Below, one piece after another: positions 11,829 to 22,398 of a DNA stretch of 64,000 bases. A model generated the notes under the pieces. It was not told where the DNA came from and made no database searches. It saw only the letters and a list, made by a program, of their open reading frames with translations. Made by a program: the position numbers and the translations under genes. Within the stretch, counting starts at the first letter, position 1; every line of letters begins with the position of its first letter. The stretch is from Brassica napus (lineage: Eukaryota; Streptophyta; Magnoliopsida; Brassicales; Brassicaceae): the NCBI RefSeq assembly GCF_020379485.1, contig NC_063452.1, positions 24,868,770 through 24,932,769 on the forward strand, in the 5' to 3' direction.

Positions 11829-12318
11829 GCCACCATCTTCGCCACATCTTCTCAAGTAAACCCTACTTCAAGGTACTCATTCTTGGGGACTAGCGTTCGC
11901 TCCACACTCGACACGAGCAAGACCGTGTTCCGCCATGTAATCATGTCGCGTCCGACGAACCCTTGCGTTTTGAGAAACGCTAACGCCGGACGGAGATGGA
12001 AATCTACGGAGGAGATGAGAAGTCGAGGGCAAGAAGCGAAGAACCCGTAAGATGTCGTCGAGGATTATGGATCGGAAGTTAGCAAGTCAGGGAACATATC
12101 GAGGATTCAACCAATGGTGGGTCTTGAGAGTCCGGTTGATGAGAGGAGAGTCTCGACGGAGGAGATGGGAGCAGCACGGAGAGAGGGGTTTACTCGGAGA
12201 GCTTTCTGAGGGTCGATGTTGAGGTCGTGGAGATAGATAAGTTTCTCACGGAAGAGAACTCCAGTGTCGGGAGTTTCTCCGGCGAAACATTTGGCTCTCA
12301 CGGCGGAGAAATACGGTT
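11829..12318 (-). pseudogene. SOLDAT10/EMB93-like mTERF gene, 5' part
   Basis: On the minus strand this encodes the N-terminal half of an mTERF protein: [38 protein letters not shown] and [20 protein letters not shown]. After TIG an Arg-like codon has become TGA, and the sequence continues in frame as ILDMFPDLLTSDP before another stop. A small deletion follows, then [20 protein letters not shown] and [17 protein letters not shown]. It ends at the copia element exactly where 5419-5669 takes over. Upstream of about 12318 no convincing transit peptide can be read, so the N-terminus is also lost or altered. Arabidopsis EMB93 is essential in embryos, so a functional copy presumably exists elsewhere in the genome. 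Confidence 0.8.
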
Positions 12319-12344
12319 TAATCTTTTTAAGGGTAAAATGTCCT

Positions 12345-12575
12345 GTTATAACAGGTAGATAACATAGAAATGACGTCGTTTCTTGGGAATTTAAATTGTC
12401 TTCGGTAGTACCAGAACAGTTACAAAACATTGACCACGTCGTTGGACGGAAATTTTAATTTTATCTTCCGGTAATAACAGTTTAGATAACATTGACGCGG
12501 CGTCGTTTTAGCGAATGATGGTAATAACAGTTATACAACACTTAAACGAACGACAGCGTTTGGAATTTTTTTTAA
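12345..12575. repeat. Four imperfect ~60-bp tandem repeats with a GTCGTTT core
   Basis: Units begin near 12353, 12408, 12470 and 12522. Each has a TAATAACAG-like start, then AGATAACATTGA or similar, then GTCGTTT or a variant (CGTCGTTT in two units), then an A/T-rich spacer such as GGAATTTAA. The array lies between the dead mTERF gene (minus) and AGL30 (plus), in what would be their shared upstream region. Confidence 0.55.
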
Positions 12576-12983
12576 AATTTTATTTTTAATTTTATTTTTT
12601 CTTCGTCTCTCCAATGGTGTGATCCCTATTCTCAAGCAGCTCTATCAGAAGACCGTTTTTTTCGCAGAGTCTCATGTAATCATCGTCTTCTCTGTCTCTC
12701 TCTCCGCCTCTGGTTTTGATTCTACCTTTCGAAGTTTTTCGAGAGAGGTCCTTTTTAAGATCTCCCTCATGGTTAGTATCCGCTTGGCGTTTGAATTTGC
12801 TTCTTTAGGTAACTTTCCATTTTCTTTTTTTATCTCTTTCCTTTTCCTTACCCAACAAGTTAGGGTTTTCAAGAACATCAGATCTTTATCTGAAACCCAC
12901 AACTGGAATCATGATCTCTGGTTATGAATGTATGAACCCATTGGATCATCCTCTACTTATAGAGATTGTGTGTTATTAACAGG

Positions 12984-14995
12984 ATGGGAAGGGTAAAACT
13001 GAAGATAAAGAAGTTAGAGAACACAAACGGACGCCAAGCAACGTTTGCTAAAAGGAAAAATGGGATCTTGAAAAAGGCTAATGAGCTATCTATTCTTTGT
13101 GACATTGATCTTATTCTTCTTATGTTCTCTCCTGGCGGCAAACCCTCGCTATGTTGCGGTAGACGGAGGTAATGTTGTCGTGTTTTTGTTGTCTGATTGT
13201 TAAGGTTTGTTGATTTGCTTTGTGTTTTTTTTTTTTTTTTGTTTTCAGTAGCATTGAAGAGGTGATTGCTAAGTTTTCTCAAGTAACACCGGAGGAAAGA
13301 ACAAAAAAGTTTGTCATCTGTTTATCTTTCTTTCTTTCTTTCTTTCTTTAGATTCTTATCGATATGTTTCTTTCGTCGCTGCTCACTTGTTTGTTTCCTG
13401 TTTTACTTTTGCATTTTGAAACACAGAAAGGTTGAGAGTCTTGAAGTAAGTTGTTTCACACTATCAAGTTTGGTTCCAATTCTTGAATGCTTTTTGTTTG
13501 GTCACTGATTCAACTGTGTGTGTGTTTTGAAAGCTCAGACCTTGAAGAAAACGTTCTTAAAGTTGGATCACACTGTAAATATACGAGAACTTATAGCCTC
13601 GAGGTGAGTAGGAGAAGACAGTTTATCAACACTACAAGAAAACTTCATACTCCTCTCTATATGAACTTTAACTTCTTCTTTTTTGGCTTCTCTGGTTTCA
13701 GTAATTCAACAACAGAGGTAATTCACTTTAAAACTCTTTTTTTTTTTACTTTTTCTCGCTTCTGTGAAAGATTTGCTGAAGCCTAGAACTTAATAAAACA
13801 GCGTTTTTCTCAGGACTTGAGTACTCAAGCAAGTATCCTGCAAGCTAGGATATCTGAGATACATGGAAGATTAAGGTAAGAAAAAGTTCTTTCTGAAGTT
13901 GATGATTATTTGTTGTTAGTACTTTATATTTGATACACTGTCTGTAGTTATTGGACAGAACTCGATAAGATAAACAACGTTGACCACTTGGGACAGCTTG
14001 AAATTTCCGTCAGGCAGTCCCTTGATCAATTGCGTGCGCATAAGGTATCATTTGCTCTTAAAAAGAAACCTTCTCAACTTCACTTCATCTGCAAAAAAAA
14101 AAAAAACTCAAAAACTTTTGGTTGATGATAGGAACATTTGGGACAGCAGCAGCAACAAGCAATGCAACTCGAAAACGCAAACTTTGTTAAAGATTGGTCT
14201 ACCTGCTCGGTAATTTACTCAAATGATTCTTCTTCTTCTTTTCATCTCTCACTCAAAACAATCTGAATCATTCAATCCCTGACTTTCAGTTGCAAGATGG
14301 GATTGAGATTCCTTTAGAACAACAGCTTCAATCCATGTCATGGATACTTAATAGCGACAACACAACCAACATTATCACCGAGGAACACAATCCAATCCCA
14401 AAACGGTTAGTTAGTTAGTTAGTTAGTTAGTTAAAGCTCTTCACATTTTTCTTCTTAGACTAATACTACTGAATCATCATTTTCGTATTTAACTCTAAAG
14501 GGAAGTGGAGTGCTCTGCGAGTTCTTCATTTGGGAGCTATCCAGGCTACTTTGGAACAGGGAAATCTTCAGAAACAAGCTTTCTTGATGAACTAAACACT
14601 ACCAACGGAGACATCAAACCGCAGCTATGCACTAATAATAACATTATCCCATACAATTCCAATATTATGCAGAATGATATTAAGCACCACCAAACGTATC
14701 CTCCTCCTCTTCCTCATCCTCCGGTTTTTAACCTTCCATCGAACCAGAGAGAGTATCATATGAATGGATTCTTCGAAGCACCACCACAACCAAATGGAAC
14801 TTCTACTTACAACAACAACAACCACAACCAGGCAAGGTTTGGTTCTAGCAGCAGCTCCTTGCCTTGCTCAATCTCCATGTTGGACGAATACTTGTTTTCT
14901 CAGGTAAAGAAAACAAGAAAGAGACATTCTTTCTTCTCTCAACGATCTAACACATTTTTGTTTCCTTACTTCAATAGATGCAGCAACCGAACTGA
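12984..14995 (+). CDS. AGL30: MIKC*-type MADS-box transcription factor, AGL30 ortholog
   Basis: This nuclear DNA-binding protein of about 372 residues reads in frame through eleven exons: 12984-13168, 13249-13308, 13427-13445, 13539-13603, 13702-13717, 13814-13875, 13948-14044, 14132-14209, 14290-14405, 14501-14903 and 14978-14995. Residues 1-60 are the MADS domain (MGRVKLKIKKLENTNGRQ, then KRKNGILKKANELSILCDID). A K-like coiled region follows (STQASILQARISEIHGRL, HLGQLEISVRQSLDQLRAHK). The C-terminus is Asn/Pro/Gln-rich and ends SISMLDEYLFSQMQQPN, as in AGL30. MIKC* proteins of this group (AGL30, 65, 66, 94, 104) act as heterodimers in pollen maturation. The chosen ATG starts the MADS domain directly and follows a CAG splice acceptor, so a 5'-UTR intron is likely. 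Exons 3 and 5 are only 19 and 16 nt. I see no lesion. Confidence 0.95.
14406..14433 (+). repeat. (GTTA)7 microsatellite starting at an AGL30 splice donor
   Basis: The donor of AGL30 intron 9 is the first GT of seven GTTA units. Each unit offers a similar GTTAGT donor 4 bp further on. Using any but the first would change the reading frame unless the shift is 12 or 24 bp. Confidence 0.9.
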
Positions 14996-15996
14996 GAGAG
15001 AGAGATTTGATGAATGATGATAGAGAACATCTCAATGAAGAAGTCACCAATTTTTTTTTTGTTCAGAAGCAGCAAGAACTAAAACAAAGCACTTGCAGGT
15101 TTCTGAATTGGTTCCAAGAAGAAGCAAAATGAACTCTGGTAGATTGCAACCCCCACACAATACGCTGTTATATCTTCAATAGATGTTTTTGTGTTGATTT
15201 TTTTTATCCGGCAGATATGTTTTAGTGTGTGTATGTGTCTTTGGAGGCTGTCAAAGTAACGCCATGACGGCCAAAGATGATGAGAAAACTCTCTATTCTT
15301 CTTCCCTTCCCTACAAAACTATAGCTGTATCTTTCTTTTCTTTTTTCATTCTTTGTAATACAAAAACAAACAATGTTTATTAATTAATTTAAACAAGAAG
15401 CATTTATATGTACATATAGCTTTGTCTTGTGCATTGCATCTTCTGTGAAGCTTCTGAAGGTCTCAGCCAATTCTATTTGTATTCGCTTATATTTATCTTG
15501 CAAGACACATTCAGAAGCATCTGTAGGCTGGGCAAAATGCCGACCTGAAATCCGAACCCGAGCTGAAAGGCTCGAATCCAAACTTGATACGATCTGAAAA
15601 ACAGTAAAACTAGCCATGTGCATTCGATTCCGGTTTTCGGGTTCTACAGGTTTAGGATCCGTTCGAGTATTTAGAAAATTTAATTCGGTTCGGTTCAGTT
15701 TTTCGGTTCTCGGTTTTGGTTCAGGTAACAAAGTTAGGAATTGACTAATATCTGAGATAATTACAGATCTCATTCGGTTCTGATTTTTTGGTTAATTCGG
15801 GTTAAAAAGTCATAAAATTTGGGGATTTTGGATTAAATATCAGATTTTCCGAGTTTTTGGGATCACCCAGATAATTGTAATTTTTTTTGGACAAAAAGTA
15901 TTCTGGTAATTTATTTTTGTGGATATTTCGGTTTATAAATAGTATTCTTAAATTATTTGATTATTTTAAACTAAATATAGTTAATATTCCTAAGTA
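14996..15996. other. AGL30 3' region, then 'TTCGGTT'-rich repeat DNA
   Basis: The first ~370 bp is probably AGL30 3' UTR, with a T/C-rich stretch and AATAATAC/TAATAC-like poly(A) signals near 15355. From about 15540 to 15800 the DNA is full of CGGTTCGGTT and TTCGGTTTT motifs, a common Brassicaceae dispersed repeat. Similar text resumes at 17060-17150 on the far side of the next Helitron, so that element seems to have landed inside this repeat. No gene is seen. Confidence 0.5.
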
Positions 15997-17026
15997 TCCC
16001 CTATATATTATTTGTGAAACATTACAACTTCTTTTTATAGTCACGTGTCATCACTAGGATGATTCTTAGAATTATTTGAGAAATATGTTGGTCCATCTAA
16101 TTATATTATAAGCTTTTTATTAAACTAACAATAAATTCATTATTATTGTTATTTATTATTTCTTTAAATAAAGATTACGGAATTGCCTAATGTGGCTAAA
16201 GTATATATGACAATTAATTATTTTGAATAATAAAGATCTGATAAAAAAATAATATATCTTCTATCAAATTTTTTAATTTTAAAGTATTAAAATAATTTAA
16301 AAAAATCACAATAACCACATTTTAAAACTTTTGATTTTTCTGTATATGTTATATTTTGAATTTTAAAAAACGACTATAAATTACTAAAACTGTTAAAAGT
16401 CTCACATTCAAATTTTGCGATCCATGGTTTAAAATTTTTGTTATGACAAAATAAAAATGATTACAAAATCATATAAATAAAATTCTAATTTAATTAATCA
16501 TTAATATTTATAATATATATGTATATATATCATTCTAAATTAAACTATAAACCATATTGAATAAATAAATATTTTAATTTCAAAATTTACTTTGAATAAT
16601 TTTTTTTGATAAAAGTTTTGAACTAACATTGATAAATTTTTTAAAATTATAAATTACTAAAATTATTAATCCCACAATGAAATTTTTTTTATCAGTAATT
16701 TAAAGTTTTTGCTATTAAAGATACACATGATAAAAAAAACATATGAGTAGAAAGCATCATTTAATAGACATTAATATTAAAAATATACTATGTATGTTAA
16801 TATCATTTAAATTTAATTACATATCCTATCAAATTTTTTAAGAAATTGTTTGGATTAATAAAATTGATTTATATGTTCGCACCAATTTAATTATATATGT
16901 AATAGTTAATGACTTTTAATTATTCAATATATATTTATTATTTCATAATATGTAAGAACATATAATACATAAAAATAATTTATATATATAATGTTTATCC
17001 CGCGCAAGGCGCGGATCTTAATCTAG
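15997..17026 (+). mobile_element. Non-autonomous Helitron, 1,030 bp
   Basis: The 5' end is TCCCCTATATATTATTTGTG after a host A. The 3' end is a GC hairpin (CCGCGC-AAG-GCGCGG) followed by ATCTTAATCTAG and a host T. These are the standard Helitron rules: 5'-TC, hairpin about 10 nt before CTRR, insertion between A and T. It is about 80% A+T and has no ORF of note. Confidence 0.85.
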
Positions 17027-17497
17027 TATATATTATATTATAAAAATTTGGCTACCTATTAGGTTTTTGGATCGATGCCGATTCGATCGGTTTCAGTTTG
17101 GTTTTAGTTCTTTGGTTCTAGATATATAGGATATGCTCTGGTAATTGGTAGAATCTAAACTCGAATCAAACCTCTTTTTCAGGTCAGTTATGTTCTTTGA
17201 TTCCAGATAAATGTGTCCGAGCAGCCTTGTGCAGTAATAATATCATCCAATCAATTTGAATAAGAAAATTTTCTAATTTAAAAAAAAATCCAAATTCAAA
17301 CTCAAATAATTTCTTGAAAATCTAAAATAATATTTAAAATTAGTATCTGAAACCTAAATAATTAACTCAAACACTCAACTAGATTTTATGTAGTTTTATT
17401 TTATTTTAGTCATAAATTGTTCAATTATATATAGTGTACATTAAATATCATGAATTTTTTAAGTTTTAGGTAATTTTGTATAGCACTAAAAAAAATA
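17027..17497. other. Repeat-derived intergenic DNA
   Basis: The first ~150 bp continues the GGTTT/TTCGG-rich repeat seen before the Helitron. The rest is A/T-rich and carries nothing I recognise. Confidence 0.4.
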
Positions 17498-18305
17498 GCA
17501 TTTTTAACGTTAAAACCCCTCAACTAAGTTTGTTTTGGGTAAAAACCCTCAAACTAAGTATTTAATGAAAAAACCCTCAAACTAACGTTATTTAATGAAC
17601 TAAACCTAGCAGGTCATAAATACCATTACTACCGGTAAATCTTTAATTTAGGGGTTTCTACATTAAGTAAACATAGTTGAGCGGTTTTACCATTAAAAAT
17701 TTAAAAAACAAAAAAAATCAAAATTTTATAATATTATTTAAAAATTAGTAATTTTTTTTGACAACATAAGCGAGAACTAAGTAACTAGACCGCGCGATTC
17801 AGAAAGCCAAACCGAAAGTATTGAATCGACATATAACATAGCTGAAGGAGAACTCCCCGTACTACTTGCAAGCTTGTCCGCCATAGTATTTTATGCTCTT
17901 GGAATATGTCTGATCCGGAAGTTAGGGAAGAAAGTCTTACTGCGTCTAAATTCTTTATATAATTTTTGTTATATTTTCTCGGTTTTTACATTTTTAATTT
18001 ATACATATGTAATGTTGATCTTAAGAACACATCAAACTCATATATTTACAAAAAAAAAATATTAAAAATGCTAATTTTGAAATTTTAAGTTACTAATTTT
18101 TAGATAATATTATAAAATTTTGATTTTTTTGATTTTTAATGGTAAAACCCCTCAACTATGTTTACTTAATGTAAAAATCCCTAAACTAAAGATTTACCGG
18201 TAGTATTGGTAATTATGACATGTTAGGGTTTAATTCATTAAATAAAGTTAGTTTGAGAGTTTTTACGTTAAATACTTAGTTCGAGGGTTTTAACTTTAAA
18301 AATCC
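17498..18305. mobile_element. Fold-back or MULE-like element with ~230-270-bp inverted arms
   Basis: The left arm (about 17498-17755) and right arm (about 18085-18305) are inverted copies. Shared motifs include GGTAAAACCCCTCAACTATG, AAATCTTTAATTTAGGG-like text, and ACCGGTA beside a TAGTA or TACCA motif. The left arm has one extra AAAACCCTCAAACTAAG unit. The ~320-bp centre encodes no protein. Target duplications are not clear in the A-rich flanks. The element sits about 300 bp upstream of the MED8 start codon. Confidence 0.65.
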
Positions 18306-18369
18306 AAAAAAAAACTAAATCAAATGTGTGTATACAAAAATCCAATATGTTGTCAAAGTTTCAAATAAA

Positions 18370-18386
18370 GGCCCATAAGGGGCCCA
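18370..18386 (+). promoter_or_regulatory. Paired GGCCCA (site II) elements in the MED8 promoter
   Basis: Two GGCCCA motifs 11 bp apart lie about 225 bp before the MED8 ATG. Site II (TGGGCC/GGCCCA) elements are bound by TCP factors and are typical of plant housekeeping genes. The placement suits a core promoter, but binding is inferred. Confidence 0.55.
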
Positions 18387-18608
18387 TCGTATAAACTTCA
18401 AGATGAGTACAGAGCTCAATTCCGACGAACTTGTCGGAAACAATCACATCGCATTCCTCCGAGTCACCAGGAACCAATCTCCCATCAGAAGAATCGAATC
18501 CATCAATTCTCGGATCTCTCTCTCTCTCTCTCCTTTATTCTCCTATACTTCCCATTCAAAGCAAGCTTCTTTACAGAACTAGGGTAAGAAAAACCCTTGA
18601 GGAGCTCA

Positions 18609-21334
18609 ATGGATACAGCGACGCAGCCACCACAAGGACAGCCGCCTCCAGTGGCTGAGAAGCTGAATCCGGAACTTGTACAGCTTCTGAATCTAGAGTC
18701 TGTAAAGACACGAGCCGATAGCTTGTTCAAGGCAATTTCTCGGATCCTTGAAGATTTCGACGCTTATGGTCGAACCAACACTAGTCCTAAATGGTTTGTG
18801 TGGGGCGGGAGTTTTGTCTTTATTTCTGGTCTGTCTATATGAAAAGTTGTCTGATAATTTATTCTTTAACAGGCAGGACATTCTAGGGCAATATTCCATG
18901 GTGAATCTCGAGCTCTTTAACATTGTGGAAGAGGTGAAGAAAGTCTCCAAGGCCTTTGTTGTGCTTCCAAAGAACGTCAATGCCGAGAATGCTCAAAGTA
19001 TGTTCCTTTCTTAATGGGATGCTTTGCTTCGAATCAATGTTCAAAAAATAGCTAGTTTGTAGATAGGCTGTTTATATGAGATTATTGATTAGGCAGACGT
19101 CTAGACCAATTTTTAAAAATTTGGTTCTAGAAGAATAGTTTCGTTTAGGTCCGATTTTGCTGACTAGGTGGAAGCTCCGCCTAGAACGATATTTAGAACA
19201 CTGATTCGAGTTATTGAATATTGAATCTGATGGAAATGGTTTTGTGTGATGTTCAGTTTTACCGGTTATGTTGTCTTCCAAGTTACTTCCGGAGATGGAA
19301 GCTGATGACAACGTCAAGAGAGAGCAGTTGCTTCAAGGCGTTCAGAATTTGCCTGTGCCAATGCAGATTGAAAAGCTAAAGGTGTGAGAGTTTGTATGCA
19401 TTTTTTTTTTCTCTTGTGGATTTTTTTTTGCTGAAGATGGTTTTTCTTTTACTAGGAGAGGATGACCTTGATTGCACAAGCTTGTGAAAATGCTGAGAAA
19501 ACTTTAGCTGATACTCGTAAAGCCTATGGATTCGGCGCACGTCAAGGCCCATCTATGCTTCCAACTATGGACAAAGTTCAAGTTGCAAAGATTCAGGAGC
19601 AGGAGAGCATGCTTCGAGCTGCTGTAAATGACGGCGCAGGTAAGAGACCTCACTTCTCCTTTTAACATTTATTGAATCACTTGATTTGGTAAGAAACTGT
19701 AATCTGTAGTTTTGCTCAATTCTGTCTCATGTTTTGTGTTTTAAGGAACAAGGCTGCCTCCAGACCAGAGACAGATAACCACTGCACTTCCACCACATCT
19801 GGTAGATGTGCTATTCGTCAATGATGCAGGTATATATTTCTTTCGCTCCATATCTACATTCAGTGACATTCTAGCGTTATTGATGAGTCTGAAACTCTCT
19901 TTCATTAGGCAAGAATGCATTACCTGTGGCATCAAACAACATCAACAGTCAAGGGAATATGATGCAGGTACGTCTATGCAATGACTAGTTATTCCTATTT
20001 TGTTTTGATGATTATCACTAATCATAGGCCATGGAGGTTTCATGTCTTTGACTGTTTTTCTAAGGTCTCTGGAACACAATTTATGGGAAGAACAGCTGCA
20101 TCTCCATCTAATGCAAACTTTGATACCACAAGATCTCCCTTGCCATATTCCAATTCTCCTCAATCCGCGGGTATGCTTAATGCCCCTTCGCCTCAGCAAC
20201 AACAACAGCAGCAGCAAAGGTCGAAGCTAATGCAGTTGCCTCAACATCAACATCAACAGCAACTACTTGCACAACAACAACAGCTCAGGCAATCTTCTAT
20301 GCAACAGGTTGGCTTTAACGTTTGCCTTCATACATCGATAGTTCTTCACTTACTTTAATGTTATTTGTTAATTTGAATATATTTCTTTCAACTTTGTATA
20401 GAGTCAGATGCCATCACTCCATGATTTGCAAGCTCAGCAGAAGTTTCAGTCGGTAAGTTCCCAGTAGAATCAGTGGAACAAACTTTTGTCTTGTTATTTT
20501 CTTTTTGACTCTTTTTTAAGTTTAAGATTGTGTGTTTATTGTCCAGTTACATGGGCAGCAACATCAAATGCCATATTCTCAGTCAATGGGACACCAACAA
20601 TACCAAGCGAGACAGCTATCAGGTGGACATATTCAGCATGGCATGTCTCAAGGACAGCTCAATCCAGCGATGTTGAACCGTCAGTTGAACCAGTTTTCAG
20701 GTGGAGCGAATAGTGCAATGTTTACATCTGCACAAGGCTCCCCAAGTAGCCAGATGGTGAGTCACCTCTCATTAAAGCTCCTTAATTAATAATTAATTAT
20801 CTGCTTTTGCTTATTTGGTTTGATTTTGGCTATAAATTCTAGATACCAAACATGTCGTCTATGCAATCTCAGACACTTAATCCTAGAATGCAGGTTAGCT
20901 CAAAAACTCATACTCGTCACTATGCTCTTTGAATGATTAAATTAAATAAAAACCATGTTTCTTAAATAACAATGAGCAAGTCTTAATCTGATGTCTCTTG
21001 ATCTTGATTGTTCTCAGCAGTATGGAGTTTCGGGTACCAATGCTCAAAGAGGCCATGCGTCTCAAATGTTGGGTGACCAGAGTAAGAAGTTTAAAAAAAA
21101 CTAAAGCATGCGTTCTTACACTAAAACCGATTCATTAACTATTTTCTCCCCTTGCTGTTTCTTGCAGTGTTTAACAACAGCGGAATGATGCAAACTCAAC
21201 AGTCGCAGCAACCACAACAGCAACAACAGCAGCAGCAACAGCAAGGAGGCTATGGAAATATGCAAACCAATCAGCAGAATCTACAGCCTAACATGTTGCA
21301 GAATCCACAACAAAGACACCAAAACCCTCAATAA
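18609..21334 (+). CDS. MED8: Mediator complex subunit 8
   Basis: MED8 belongs to the head module of Mediator, which links transcription factors to RNA polymerase II. In Arabidopsis it affects flowering time, organ growth and jasmonate-dependent defence. Twelve exons read in frame to 515 residues (Arabidopsis about 524): 18609-18793, 18873-18997, 19257-19381, 19456-19639, 19746-19829, 19909-19967, 20065-20307, 20402-20452, 20547-20756, 20843-20893, 21018-21081 and 21168-21334. The conserved helical part spans roughly residues 10-225 (NLESVKTRADSLFKAISRIL, GQYSMVNLELFNIVEEVKKV, ARQGPSMLPTMDKVQVAKIQ). The rest is Gln-rich, with a Q8 run near residue 297 and a longer one near 478. The ATG is the first in the frame after a leader with a CT repeat. 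The exon 11 acceptor is an AGCAG tandem site. No lesion is seen. Confidence 0.96.
19080..19210. mobile_element. Possible hAT-type MITE relic in MED8 intron 2
   Basis: Within the intron, TTAGGCAGACGTCTAGACC, a GTCCGATTTTGC motif and CCGCCTAGAACGATATTTAG followed by AACACTG resemble the common Brassicaceae repeat with 'GCGCCTAG ... TTTTAGAACACTG' ends. The ends are too decayed to fix. A similar AACACTG end lies at about 22345. Confidence 0.35.
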
Positions 21335-22398
21335 AACTCCCCCTTTTGTATGACTTGGGCTTGTAATAGGAACCCTTTTCCGACTTGTGGTTATAACTTA
21401 TAACGTACCAGTACGGGCCTGGCGCATTATTTACTTCAAACAAGGTTTATGTTGATGGGTGAAGAATCCTTTTGGTCTTAAGAGGAAGTGAATTGGAAAT
21501 CTTGCAGGATTTATCATTAAAATTTGAAAAATACAAAAATACAAATATCTTAATAAGTTGGAAATCCATACAAAAACCATAGAAACAAATGTAATTTAAA
21601 ATTAAATAATTTTGTTTGAGTATCTTAAGATGTTTTCAAATTCCTACATGAACAAATTAGACAAAATTGTGGTTGCATTTGGATCGTTAATTGTTTTTGA
21701 ATGGAATGAGGTGAAATGATTTAGTCTATTAATTTCATAATTTTTTCACTATTTAACTTAATGGGATGAAATATCATTCTATCAATTTCACAATCATTCA
21801 AGAAAAAAAATATACAAAGAAAAGGATTTATAAACATTCTTTTATAATTTTGATTATGAATTAATGAAATGGATATATCTCAACTTTAAATTAATCCCAT
21901 CATTTTGTTTCATTAATTCTATTTCATGATTACATACCCAATGTTAGATTCTACTTTAAATATTTTGACAATTTCTTACCTTAATTCCACTTTCTAAGTT
22001 AATTTCTTTATTTTTATTTTAGTGACATCTAATAATTTCCAATGTTTTAAAAATCGTTTTATGCGGCTGCTTAATCGCTATGTTTACGGAAACTGTATAA
22101 ACTGTCTAAATTAATAATTTTTATTTATAAATTATAAATATTAGTATATTTAACATAAAACATATGAAAATAATATAATATAAATATTATTATTTGTAAA
22201 TCATAATATTTAATCTATTAGTATATCATATATATTTTGGTATATTGAGGTTATAGCTAGTAAACTTCTAGAATGATTAACTAACTATTTTAACGTCTAG
22301 TCTTTAAGCACTATGCGCTGAGTCACAGTCCGCTTAGCGCTTTGAACACTGATAATTTCTGTGGTTATTAGTGTTTCTATTTCTAATTTATTTTGTTA
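21335..22398. other. MED8 3' flank and decayed repeats
   Basis: The first ~130 bp is likely MED8 3' UTR. From 21680 to 21950 there is A/T-rich DNA with several GGAATGAGGTGAAATGA-like words, possibly an old MITE. From about 22035 to 22355, CAATGTTTTAAAAATCG on the left and CGCTTAGCGCTTTGAACACTG-like text on the right suggest a hAT-type MITE. There is no gene. Confidence 0.4.
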
